A stretch of 64,000 nt of DNA from Mangrovicoccus sp. HB161399 (GTDB taxonomy: Bacteria > Pseudomonadota > Alphaproteobacteria > Rhodobacterales > Rhodobacteraceae): NCBI RefSeq assembly GCF_013184745.1, contig NZ_JAATVU010000002.1, positions 33,902 to 97,901 of the forward strand, written 5' to 3'. The position numbers were made by a program, and so were the translations under genes. This document shows, piece after piece, positions 26,262 through 34,660 of the stretch (positions within the stretch are counted from its first letter, which is position 1; every line of letters begins with the position of its first letter). Under the pieces are notes generated by a model. It searched no databases, was not told where the DNA came from, and saw nothing but the letters and a program-made list of their open reading frames with translations.

Positions 26262-26340
26262 CGCCATCGTTGCTCGGACCGATGGCGCAAGCGATGGCAA
26301 CTCCTCGGACCAATGGCGGACAAAGGCACGCCCTAGCCGA
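26262..26340. repeat. Insert 2: two core copies
   Basis: About 79 bases before the GFVASL codons. It carries CGCCATCGTTGCTCGGACCG...ATGGCGCAAGCGATGGC and, further on, CTCGGACCAATGGCG. Nested complementarity (GCCATCG / CGATGGC) is evident. Confidence 0.65.
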
Positions 26341-26492
26341 GCCGCAGTCAGAAGAGAACCTTGAGGGTCAGGCAGGCCTGGATCGCTGCGTCGCTGTACG
26401 CTTGCTGGCGGCTGCCACGCCCGGACGGTACCGCATCCCACTTCATCGAGGGATCGAACCAGACGGCCAGCGATCCGCGCTGCCTGAGCGTC

Positions 26493-26531
26493 CCGCTCGC
26501 CGTCGCGCTCGGACCGGTGGCGCGCAACGGC
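26493..26531. repeat. Insert 1 in dead transposase
   Basis: About 39 bases between TTNWKS and LRQRGSL. Core CGCCGTCG...CTCGGACCGGTGGCG, near-identical to insert 2 apart from transitions. Confidence 0.6.
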
Positions 26532-26629
26532 TCGCTAGCTTTTCCAATTGGTCGTCTTGTACGTGGTCTTCAGAGATCCGCTCATGGCCGCCAGCTATCA
26601 TGCTGGATTCACGAGTTGAATTCCCCGGG

Positions 26630-26645
26630 TTTGCGCAACAAGGCC
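26630..26645 (-). repeat. Inverted repeat, transposase 5' end
   Basis: Reads GGCCTTGTTGCGCAAA on the minus strand, 45 bases before the transposase ATG. Confidence 0.8.
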
Positions 26646-26654
26646 GGTGAGCGC
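26646..26654. repeat. Target-site duplication, right copy
   Basis: GGTGAGCGC, differing from the left copy GGTGAGTGC at one base. Confidence 0.75.
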
Positions 26655-27310
26655 CGCCAGCATGCCCCGCGCCATCGGACGGCGAACGCCCTCTTCCGCC
26701 GCCATCCTGCCTGCACCGCCCCCGATGCGGCAGGCCGGACAGGTCCAGTTCACGGCCCGCCGCTCCTCCGGTTTCCGCGGTCCCCGAAACGCGGGACTGC
26801 CCCGATGCGTTCAGGCGAAACCTGCGCCGCCTTGGGTCCGCAGCGGGGGACAAAGCGCCGCCGCTCGGGCCCCCTCCCGCGCCACATCTCCCGCCCCCTC
26901 CCAAGGCAGCGCCGATCCGTCGCCAGTCCGGAGGCAGACCGTCCTTCCCCGCCAAGCAGAACGCCTTTCCGGCAGGATTGCCGATGACGCGGGCCAGGGC
27001 AGACTGCGCGTCTCCGGCACAACGGAGCCCCGCCAAACGACGGCAGACCGTCAGGCAGCCCGAAGCGGCCCGGGGCAAGGTCAGGAGGCTGGTGCGCCTT
27101 CGCTCCCCCGGACCTTCCGCAGGAAAGCGGCAGGGCGGCCCGCGCGCAGCACGGCACCGGGAGCGCGCCCCACGGCCCGCGACACCTCCGAGCGACCGTG
27201 TTTCCGCCCGGACCGCCGGGCGGAAACTCGCGCAGACTTTATGCTCCTGTGCGGCCGCGTCTGCTACGCTTGCCCGAGACGCAGCCCGGATCCGGAGAGG
27301 AGAGATCGAC
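26655..27310. other. Gene-free stretch after the dead IS element
   Basis: About 650 GC-rich bases. No coding region or transposase motif is recognised. CGCCATCGGACGGCG at about 26668 faintly resembles the insert core. The last bases before 27311 provide the ribosome-binding site and presumably the promoter of the dioxygenase-like gene. Confidence 0.5.
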
Positions 27311-27799
27311 ATGACAGCCGCATTGCTCACCCGCCGCAGCTTCGCGGCAGCCGCAGCCGCCTCCGTCGCGCTGCCGGCTGCCGGCCTGCTCGCCCCGGCC
27401 CGCGCCGCGGGCCTCGCCCCGACCGGATCGATGCGCGGCGGCGCCAACAACTACCGGCCCGGCGCGCCCTTGGTGGAGCGGATCGGCGGCGGCGGATTCT
27501 GGATGACAGGCACCGTCCGCCGCGCGGGCGACGGCGCGCCGCTGGCCGGGCAGCGCATCCAGATCTGGGCGCATACCACCGAAGGCAGCGAGCGCGACGC
27601 GCGCAGCCACGGCGCGACGCTGACCGCCGAAGATGGCACGTTCCGCCTGGAGATGCCGCAGATCGTCCCCGCCTTCGGCCAGCCGCACGGCCATCTCGCC
27701 TATGACAGCGGTGCCTTCCGCACCGTCTTCCTGCGCCCGGTGATGGGCTCCGCGCGGGACACCAGCCTGGAGGCCCATTTCGTCCTGCAGCCCGCCTAG
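27311..27799 (+). CDS. Tat-exported intradiol dioxygenase-like protein
   Basis: The 162-residue protein starts with a twin-arginine signal (LLTRRSFAAAAAASVALPAA) and continues as a single beta-sandwich resembling the protocatechuate/catechol intradiol dioxygenase superfamily: NNYRPGAPLVERIGGGGFWM, GQRIQIWAHTTEG, HGATLTAEDGTFRLEMP and FGQPHGHLAY. The Tyr and His residues in these motifs are candidates for iron ligands, but the full two-Tyr/two-His set cannot be assigned by eye. ATG follows GGAGAGGAGAG. The next gene, a ferric-reductase-like membrane protein, starts five bases after the stop, so the two probably form an operon. The substrate is unknown. Confidence 0.75.
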   Translation: MTAALLTRRSFAAAAAASVALPAAGLLAPARAAGLAPTGSMRGGANNYRPGAPLVERIGGGGFWMTGTVRRAGDGAPLAGQRIQIWAHTTEGSERDARSHGATLTAEDGTFRLEMPQIVPAFGQPHGHLAYDSGAFRTVFLRPVMGSARDTSLEAHFVLQPA

Positions 27800-27804
27800 G
27801 CCGC

Positions 27805-28446
27805 ATGGCATTGCTCCGCACCGTCAGGGTCCGGACGGTTCTCGCCTGGACGGGGCTGGCCGCGGCCGCCTTGCTGCCGCCGGCGCTGGCGGCAGCAAGC
27901 CCGCTGCTCGCCTGGCGCAGCCCGGTCTATGTCATGGCCGGATTCGCCGGCGTGCTGGCGCTGGTCCTGCTGCTTTTCCAGCCGCTCCTGGCCGGACGCC
28001 TCCTGCCGGGCCTTGCGCCGCGCACCGCCCGCAGGCTCCACCGGCGCCTCGGCGGCCTGACGGCTGCCCTGGTGGCCACCCATGTGATCGGCCTCTGGAT
28101 CACCAGCCCGCCGGACGTCATCGATGCGCTGCTCTTCGCCGCGCCGACGCCCTTCTCGGCCTGGGGGGTGATCGCCATGTGGGCCGTGCTGGCGACCGTG
28201 GCCGTGGCCGCGCTGCGCCGCAGGCTGGGCCTTTCGCCGCGGGACTGGCGCAGGCTCCATGCCGTCTTCGCCGTCCCGATCGTTGCCGGCACCGTCCTGC
28301 ATGCGCTGCTGATCGAAGGGACGATGGAGCCCATCTCCAAGGCGGTTCTCTGCCTGCTGCTGCTGCTCGCATCCGCGAAGCTGGCGCTCGACAGCTGGAG
28401 GCCTGCGCTGCGCAGGCGCGCCGGAACCGGCGGCGGACCACGTTGA
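27805..28446 (+). CDS. Ferric reductase-like transmembrane protein
   Basis: The 213-residue protein has about six membrane helices (for example VYVMAGFAGVLALVLLLF, LTAALVATHVIGLWIT, WGVIAMWAVLATVAVAAL, LLLLLASAKLALDS) and His residues suited to haem coordination in ARRLHRRLG, VATHVIG, RRLHAVF and TVLHALL. This matches the ferric_reduct haem-binding domain also found in MsrQ and NADPH oxidases. No flavin domain is attached, so it would pass electrons from another donor across the inner membrane. It is tightly coupled (five bases) to the exported dioxygenase-like gene, hinting that it supplies electrons to that protein; this is inference. Confidence 0.82.
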   Translation: MALLRTVRVRTVLAWTGLAAAALLPPALAAASPLLAWRSPVYVMAGFAGVLALVLLLFQPLLAGRLLPGLAPRTARRLHRRLGGLTAALVATHVIGLWITSPPDVIDALLFAAPTPFSAWGVIAMWAVLATVAVAALRRRLGLSPRDWRRLHAVFAVPIVAGTVLHALLIEGTMEPISKAVLCLLLLLASAKLALDSWRPALRRRAGTGGGPR

Positions 28447-28518
28447 CCGGCCTGCCGGTGCCGCCGCTTGTCCGCGCGGGCGCAGGGCGCTAGTCATCTG
28501 GGGGAAAGGAGAGCCGCC

Positions 28519-28956
28519 ATGACCCGAATTCTCTTCGTCTGCCTGGGCAATATCTGCCGCTCTCCCGCGGCCGAAGGCGTCATGCGCGCCCTCGCCCCGG
28601 ACTGGCACATCGACAGCGCCGGCACCGGCGACTGGCATGTCGGCGAGCCGCCCTACGGACCGATGCAGCAGGCCGCGCGCGCCCGCGGCTACGATCTGGG
28701 CAGCCTGCGCGCCCGCCAGTTCACGCGGGCCGATTTCGGCCTCTGGGACCGGATCGTCGTGATGGACGGATCGAACCTTGCCAATGTCGAGCGGCTGCGC
28801 CCGCCGGGCGATGGCACCGAGGTGGTGCTGATGACCGATTTCGCGCCGGAGACCGGCATGTCCGAAGTCCCCGATCCCTACTACACGCGCGACTTCGACG
28901 GCGCGCTCGACCTGATCGAGGCAGCAGCACGGGGAATTCTGGCGCGCACCGGCTAG
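28519..28956 (+). CDS. Low-molecular-weight protein tyrosine phosphatase
   Basis: The 145-residue protein carries the LMW-PTP active-site loop directly at the N-terminus (VCLGNICRSPAAEG, CX5RS with the catalytic Cys at residue 8) and the C-terminal general-acid motif VPDPYYTRDFD. These enzymes remove phosphate from tyrosine residues or small substrates in the cytoplasm; in bacteria some act with tyrosine kinases in exopolysaccharide control, but no such genes are near. GGAAAGGAGAG precedes the ATG. It is the last intact gene before a 2-kb gene-free region. Confidence 0.95.
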   Translation: MTRILFVCLGNICRSPAAEGVMRALAPDWHIDSAGTGDWHVGEPPYGPMQQAARARGYDLGSLRARQFTRADFGLWDRIVVMDGSNLANVERLRPPGDGTEVVLMTDFAPETGMSEVPDPYYTRDFDGALDLIEAAARGILARTG

Positions 28957-30957
28957 GATCTGCATCTCTCGGGATAGCTGCGACGCGCGGATCGGCCGCC
29001 TGCTGCACGGGGCTGCGGCAATGACGGCGAGGTTCCGGCGACTGCCTCGACATTCAGTCCGTGCCGTTTTCCGTCCTCGGGGAGATGGTCCGAAATGTAC
29101 ATGGGACGGCATTGCGAGTCGTCTCCGGCGATCCGGACATCCGCCCGGGCTTGCCGCCAACGGGTGCCGATGCCCGGACGCTTTCCGAGACCGCGCCGGG
29201 ATCGGCGGGCGGATCGTCCGGCCTCTTCCGGACCGACCGCGTTCGATCCCTCTTCCTGCAGCACTGAACCCGCCCATGCGGCGACTGACGGACGGATGAC
29301 GGCCGAGGCCCACACGGTGGCCGGCCACAAAGCCGCGGCATGAGCCGCAGGCCGGCCCGGCGCCGCGGGCAAACGGCCCGGATAGCGCCGCTCTGCGCTG
29401 GCCGCATCCTGCCGGGCGCCATACGGCATTGTTTCAGATGGAAGACCGGTAGCACCCCCCCTGACCGATCGGGCTCCCCGGCATGGCCGAGCACATTGGG
29501 CAGCTCGAAGGACGGAACGCCGTGGCTCCAAGCCGGCGATGGTTGGCTTGGTCCGCCGCATCGCCGCCATCTTGGATCGCTTGTGGATCGACGGATTTCA
29601 GCCGGTAGCCGTTCCAGAGACCGGCTGACCGCCTCATGCTCCAGCTGCCGCCCGCCCGATGGCAGCCCCTGGAGACTCCGCAGAGCCGCAGCTCCGGCGA
29701 GGCCTTTTTCAGAACTGTCGCGGTTATCCGCCAGGCCATGTCCATGAAAGGGGGGGTGCCGGAATCCATCATGGCGTTGCTCTGGCGCTTGCCAAGGGTC
29801 CAAGCCTGTCCCCGGAGGGCGTCACCCCGGGCTGCATTCGCGGCGCACAGGCAAATGTCATTTGGGAAAACCGTTCCGGCTGGCGGGAACGCGCGCCGGA
29901 AGGCATTTGATCGGTACGGCCCCCGTTGCCGAAGAGGCGCCGAGCCACGGAACCAGCCGCGCGCAAGGCGGCGGAGCTGCGCGGCCCTCGCCGCGCGGTC
30001 CGCATGAGCGACTTTGCGGAAGGGCTTCGCCTGTCGAATGACAAATGGCGCCGACGGTCCGGCAGGCAGCGGCCTCTGGCGGCAAGTGGCGCTGCCCGCT
30101 GGTCCTGGCATTCCGGCGGCTGCCATCGCCGCGCCCGGCAATGCTGCGGCTTTTCAAGTTCCGGGCGTCCGGAACCGGGCCATGCAGAAGATCGTGGCCG
30201 AACAGGGCCGCATCCCCCACATGGCCAAGACCGGTGCCGCAGCGGCGAATGTCGATCTTCTGCTACGGGCCCGACTGCTCGCCGATCGGCAAATTCGGCC
30301 AAGGCTGGAGCAGTATCTCCGGACCCGCTCCCGGGGTCCCCCCTGCCCTCCTGCAGCGTCATGGAGCCCGAGATCAAAGATCACCAGTCCGCTATTGGCC
30401 GCGGATTTCCGCGGGCTGCCGCAGGACGGCATGCTCGCATCCTCCCCGGCGGCGTTTCCCGGGAGGAGTCGACGGCCATCGCATCGCCGGCCCGGCACTT
30501 TTCCGCCAATGGCTGGCGGCGGGACCCGATCCCTCCTTTCGGCGGGCAGGACGGCGCCGCAGTCCGGCGCTTGGTCCCCGGCGTCAGGCCGACAATTGCG
30601 CCCTGCTGGCATCCCAGCGGCCGAGTGCGCCATCTCCGCCGACATCCGCCTGGCATGGACCATGCTGATCAACGGCTCCAACCTTGCTCGATGCCGGGCG
30701 GTTTCGCCCGCCGGACGAAGCTGGCGAAACGCCGCCCATGACCAGACGCACACCCGAAACCGGCATCGCCGCTGCGCCCGCTCCCTGTTGCCCCGAGGGT
30801 TCCAGCGGCGCGCTCGACTTGGCAGGGGCCGACGCCAGGTGCAGTCCGGAAGTTCCGCCTGGAACCGCACCCCATCCTGCGGCGCGGCGGCGCTTGACGG
30901 GGACCTGCCGGGCTGCTCCCTTCGGAACCGGCGAGGCAGGTTCGGAAAGGCGGCGGC
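28957..30957. other. Two-kilobase gene-free region, content not recognised
   Basis: No frame on either strand shows a recognisable protein family or transposase motif, and open frames have no ribosome-binding sites. GC content is high throughout, as in coding neighbours. Several short palindromic or near-palindromic bits occur (for example GGCGATGG...CGCATCGCC near 29536-29570). By analogy with the two identified dead IS elements, eroded mobile DNA is likely, but this could not be shown. Confidence 0.55.
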
Positions 30958-32028
30958 ATGATCCGCGGGCGCAGGGGAAAAATCGTGCAGGACCACATCC
31001 GGCTCTGGGATCCGCTGGTTGCCCGGGCCGCGCCCGCCCGCAACGGCGGCATCAAGTTCCTCGACGCGTCTGGCGCCGTCCGGTGGCGGATCATCCCGCA
31101 GGGCCGGCCCGGGGAAGGTTTCTGGGACTCCATCGAGGGCAAGGGCACGCGCGAGATCCGCAAGGCTGCAGCGCGGCTTCTCCTGTCCCGCGACCTGACC
31201 CAAGCGGAGACGGAGGCGCTCTGGCGGCGGGAGGACGCGCTCGATCCCGGCCGTGCCGCCGCGCTGTTCGGGCTGCCGCAAGGCGGGGCGGGCCCCGACC
31301 CCGCGCTCTGCCGCCCGGATTTCCTGATCATCGGCACGATGAAAGGCGGCACGACCTCGCTCTACGACCATATCTGCCGCCATCCCCTGGTGGCCGAACG
31401 GCGCCCGAAGGAGATCCACTATTTCTCCATGCGCCGCGACCGCAGCCCGGACTGGTACCGCCAGCTCTTCGCCGGCAAGCGGCCCGGACAGCTGATGGGC
31501 GAGGCCAGCCCCTCCTATTTCGACATTCCGCTGCCCGACACGCCTGCCCGGATCGAGGCCGCCGCGCCGGGCGCGCAGCTGTTCCTCATCCTCGCCGATC
31601 CGGCACGGCGCGCCGTGTCGGAGTACTACCACGATCTGGCGATCTCGAAGGGCGCCGTCCATGGCTCTGATTTCATTCTGCCGGGCGAGGTGCTGACCCT
31701 GGACCGCGCGAGAGCCGATTTCGAGGCGAATGCCAACTACCTGCGCACCAGTTTCTACGAACGCCGGATGCCGATCTGGGCGGATGCGCTGGCCGCCGGG
31801 CGGCTGACAATCTTTACCCAGCGGGAGCTGAAGGAAGACCCGGCGGGCGTGACCGCGCGGGCCTGGGCGGCGCTCGGCCTGCCCGAAGCGCCGCTCGAGG
31901 CCGGAGCACTGCGCGCGCTCAACCGCAACCGCTACCCGGCGCCGTCAGAGGAGCTCCGCACGTTTCTGGACGAGCTCTATGCCGGCACTGTCGAAACGAT
32001 GCGCCGGGATTATGGCGTGACGCTCTGA
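30958..32028 (+). CDS. Sulfotransferase-family protein
   Basis: The 356-residue protein has a PAPS-dependent sulfotransferase domain: the 5'-phosphosulfate loop IIGTMKGGTTSLYDHICRHP (about 124-143), PKEIHYFSM, GEASPSYFD and the 3'-phosphate-binding stretch around ADPARRAVSEYYHDL (about 210). It resembles bacterial relatives of heparan sulfate N-sulfotransferases. Residues 1-118 are an extra N-terminal region of unknown fold. The acceptor, perhaps a surface glycan, is unknown. The ATG at 30958 is tentative; a GTG nine codons later has AGGGG upstream. It is isolated between two gene-free stretches. Confidence 0.82.
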   Translation: MIRGRRGKIVQDHIRLWDPLVARAAPARNGGIKFLDASGAVRWRIIPQGRPGEGFWDSIEGKGTREIRKAAARLLLSRDLTQAETEALWRREDALDPGRAAALFGLPQGGAGPDPALCRPDFLIIGTMKGGTTSLYDHICRHPLVAERRPKEIHYFSMRRDRSPDWYRQLFAGKRPGQLMGEASPSYFDIPLPDTPARIEAAAPGAQLFLILADPARRAVSEYYHDLAISKGAVHGSDFILPGEVLTLDRARADFEANANYLRTSFYERRMPIWADALAAGRLTIFTQRELKEDPAGVTARAWAALGLPEAPLEAGALRALNRNRYPAPSEELRTFLDELYAGTVETMRRDYGVTL

Positions 32029-32561
32029 GACAGGGGCCGGCTCGGCCGAAGCGGCGCGCTCCTCTCCGGATCAGGCTCGCGCAGAGCCGTGACCGCGAAT
32101 TTCGCTGCCGCTTCATTCTGCCGGCCCGCGAGCGGGCCCGAATGTCCGGCCCATGGCACCGCGCGCCGTATCGGCACCCTCTCCGCGCAAGCCCGGGGAC
32201 CGGATGCGAAGCCGTTCGCCGCCGGATTGCCCGGCAGGGCAGCGCTCGCGGATCCGGGCCGACTTGATCGCCAGCCGCGGAACGGCGTGCGCCATCCCCG
32301 GCGCGCCGGCCGGCCCCCATGTCAATGCGGCCGGCCTTGCCAGAACGGAAGCCGCCTCATCGTCCGGCGGCACGTCCCGCTCCGGACCGTTGCCTGACCG
32401 AAGCCACCAGCCACGGAAGGGCAAGCCCGGGAAAACGCGGCGGATATCCGGGCGGCCTGCCGCAGCCTGTCGATGGCCGTCAGGTTCCCGGGACCGGAGA
32501 ACGGAAGCCGCACCGATTGCCTAGGCACGGTTTTCTCCCTGCGCGGGGACCGAAACGGGAA
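32029..32561. other. Gene-free stretch between sulfotransferase gene and lpdA terminator
   Basis: About 530 bases with no recognisable coding or RNA feature, GC-rich, ending at the lpdA terminator hairpin. Confidence 0.55.
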
Positions 32562-32584
32562 ACGCGCGCCGGAGGGGCGCGCGT
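32562..32584 (-). terminator. Terminator of the aceE-aceF-lpdA operon
   Basis: On the minus strand ACGCGCGCC, loop CCTCC, GGCGCGCGT followed by TTCCC; it lies 25 bases past the lpdA stop. Confidence 0.7.
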
Positions 32585-32608
32585 TCGAGATCTTCGGATG
32601 GCCGAAGC

Positions 32609-34648
32609 TCAGTGCTTCTTCTTCTTCGGCGGCATCAGGTCGGTGATCGTGCCCTCGAACATCTCGGCGGCGAAGTTCACCGTCTCCGACAGCGTCGGGT
32701 GGGCATGGATCGTATGGCCCAGATCGACCGCATCCGCGCCCATCTCGATGGCCAGGGCGGCCTCCGCGATCAGGTCGCCGGCATTGGTGCCGACGATGCA
32801 GGCGCCGATGACGCGCTGGTCTTCCGGGTTGAACAGCAGCTTGGTCATGCCCTCGCTGCGCCCGTTCGACAGCGCCTTGCCCGAGGCCGCCCAGGGGAAC
32901 ACGCCCTTCTCGAACTTGATGCCCTTGGCCTTGGCTTCGGTCTCGGTGACGCCGCACCAGGCGACTTCCGGATCGGTATAGGCGACCGACGGGATCAGCC
33001 GCGCGTCGAACCAGCGGTTTTCACCGGCGCAGACCTCGGCCGCGACCTTGCCCTCATGCACCGCCTTGTGGGCGAGCATCGGCTGGCCCACCACGTCGCC
33101 GATGGCGAAGATATGCGGCACGCCGGTGCGCTGCTGCTTGTCGACCGGGATGAAGCCCCGCTCGTCGACCAGCACGCCGGCCTTCTCGGCATCGATGAGC
33201 TTGCCGTTCGGACGTCGGCCGACCGCGACCAGCATCATGTCGAACGTGTCCTCGAAGGTCTTGCCGTCGGCGCCCTCGAAGGTGACTTTCAGCCCCTTCT
33301 TCAGCGCCTCGACATTGGTGACCTTGGTCTTGAGGAAGACGTTCTCGTAGCGCCCGCCGATCCGGGCTGCCAGCGGCTTGACGATGTCCTTGTCGGCGCC
33401 GGGGATGATCTGGTCCATGAATTCCACGACCGTGATCTTCGCCCCAAGCGCATCATAGACGCAGGCCATCTCCAGCCCGATGATGCCGCCGCCCAGAACC
33501 AGCATCCGCTTCGGGATCTGGCGCAGTTCCAGCGCGCCGGTGCTGTCCACCACCCGCGGATCATCCGCCGGGATGAAGGGCAGGTTCACCGGCTCGGAGC
33601 CCGCCGCGATGATGCACTGGTCGAAGGACACGGTCTTGGTCCCGCCCTCGCCCGCAACCTCGATCATGTTCGGGCCGGTGAACTTGCCCATGCCCGTGAC
33701 GACCTCGACCTTGCGCGCCTTCGACAGGCCGGAAAGCCCGCCGGTCAGCTGGCCGACCACGCCATCCTTGAAGGCGCGGACTTCGTCGAGATTGATCTTC
33801 GGCTTGGCGAAGCTGACGCCGTGGGCGCCCATCTCCTCGGCCTCGGTGATCACCTTGGCGACATGCAGCAGCGCCTTCGAGGGAATGCAGCCGACATTCA
33901 GGCAGACCCCGCCCAGCGTCGGGTTCTTCTCGATCAGGATGACCTTCTTGCCGAGATCGGCCGCCCGGAAGGCCGCCGTGTAGCCGCCGGGGCCGGAGCC
34001 CAGCACGACCACCTCTGCATGCAGATCGCCCTTTCCGGATGCGGTGCCGGTGGCGGCGACGGCGGCAGGCGCCGCCGGTGCAGCCGCGGCCTTGGGCGCC
34101 TCGATGGCGCCCGAGGACGCTCCCCCTTCGCCTTCCAGCACCATGATCAGCGAGCCCTGGGAAACCTTGTCGCCCTCGGCGACCTTGATCTCCTTGACCA
34201 CGCCTGCCGCCGGGGACGGCACTTCCATCGTCGCCTTGTCGGATTCCAGCTCGATCAGCGCATCTTCCGCGGCAACCGTGTCGCCCACCGAGACCAGAAC
34301 CGAAACCACCGGAACATCGGTGAAATCGCCGATATCCGGCACGGTCACGTCGATCGCGCCGCCGCCCGGCGATTTCGCTTCCGGGGCTGCCGCCGGGGAC
34401 GCGGGCGCTGCCGCCGCGCCTTCGGCCTCGAGCACGAGGATCAGCGAGCCTTCGGAGACCTTGTCGCCCTCGCCCACCTTTATCTCGACGACCTTGCCGG
34501 CCGCCGGGGACGGAACCTCGAGCGTCGCCTTGTCGGATTCGAGTTCGATCAGCGGATCCTCGGCGGCGACGACGTCGCCGACCGAGACCAGGACCGACAC
34601 CACGGGCACATCGGTGAAATCACCGATATCGGGTACTTTGACATCCAT
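32609..34648 (-). CDS. lpdA: Dihydrolipoyl dehydrogenase with two N-terminal lipoyl domains
   Basis: The 679-residue E3 begins with two lipoyl domains (about 1-78 and 98-175; lipoylated Lys in [12 protein letters not shown] and [12 protein letters not shown]) joined by Ala/Pro-rich linkers. The flavoprotein follows: FAD motif [15 protein letters not shown], redox disulfide [16 protein letters not shown] motif [12 protein letters not shown] and the catalytic His/Glu in [10 protein letters not shown]. It reoxidises dihydrolipoyl groups of the pyruvate dehydrogenase complex, making NADH. It is the last gene of aceE-aceF-lpdA, 12 bases after aceF. Single-lipoyl E3 fusions are known; two such domains is less usual. 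Confidence 0.95.
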   Translation of the reverse strand: MDVKVPDIGDFTDVPVVSVLVSVGDVVAAEDPLIELESDKATLEVPSPAAGKVVEIKVGEGDKVSEGSLILVLEAEGAAAAPASPAAAPEAKSPGGGAIDVTVPDIGDFTDVPVVSVLVSVGDTVAAEDALIELESDKATMEVPSPAAGVVKEIKVAEGDKVSQGSLIMVLEGEGGASSGAIEAPKAAAAPAAPAAVAATGTASGKGDLHAEVVVLGSGPGGYTAAFRAADLGKKVILIEKNPTLGGVCLNVGCIPSKALLHVAKVITEAEEMGAHGVSFAKPKINLDEVRAFKDGVVGQLTGGLSGLSKARKVEVVTGMGKFTGPNMIEVAGEGGTKTVSFDQCIIAAGSEPVNLPFIPADDPRVVDSTGALELRQIPKRMLVLGGGIIGLEMACVYDALGAKITVVEFMDQIIPGADKDIVKPLAARIGGRYENVFLKTKVTNVEALKKGLKVTFEGADGKTFEDTFDMMLVAVGRRPNGKLIDAEKAGVLVDERGFIPVDKQQRTGVPHIFAIGDVVGQPMLAHKAVHEGKVAAEVCAGENRWFDARLIPSVAYTDPEVAWCGVTETEAKAKGIKFEKGVFPWAASGKALSNGRSEGMTKLLFNPEDQRVIGACIVGTNAGDLIAEAALAIEMGADAVDLGHTIHAHPTLSETVNFAAEMFEGTITDLMPPKKKKH

Positions 34649-34660
34649 CGGTATCTCTCC

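Larger units (their letters stand above)
24938..26585 (-). pseudogene. IS903-group transposase pseudogene interrupted by about 12 inserts
   Basis: Reading the minus strand from the ATG at 26585, segments of an IS5-family transposase appear in order in changing frames: KTTYKTTNWKS; LRQRGSLAVWFDPSMKWD (frame-corrected); YSDAAIQACLTLKVLF; GFVASLPELSGPGWSVPDFS; TIPCRGSKGALHLPADAE; GIKLEGEG; HARKHGGSKRRI; WRKIHPGIDGE; TLEIRPVEAASGNAGDA; MLSDILAQIPQDEEIATVNA; GTQDARACHDAIAARGAAA; RNARSWKPDTAGARARNGIL and RASKHLGRAL; MTCVKLPGPGLMSV; FGRQVAEVRS; LNRSTALGIPMTVAAG, with a stop at 24938. Catalytic DDE positions (Asp of DST, Asp of DGAYD, Glu of ETKM) are lost or displaced. Between segments lie unrelated 25-200-base inserts, most with a palindromic core. 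The segments were aligned by eye. Confidence 0.82.
24884..26645 (-). mobile_element. Dead IS5-family (IS903-group) insertion sequence swollen by short inserts
   Basis: The element is bounded by 16-base inverted repeats GGCGCTGTTGCGCAAA (24884-24899) and, on the other strand, GGCCTTGTTGCGCAAA (26630-26645), matching at 14 of 16 positions. It is flanked by a nine-base target duplication with one mismatch. The transposase runs on the minus strand. At 1762 bases it is about 700 longer than an ordinary IS903-group element (about 1.05 kb); the excess is accounted for by about twelve inserts within the transposase gene. Confidence 0.85.

Noticed and set aside
24998..26540. CRISPR-like array from the repeated GGACCGATGGC core
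   Set aside because: Copies are in both orientations, vary in sequence and spacing, and the intervals encode transposase fragments, not spacers.
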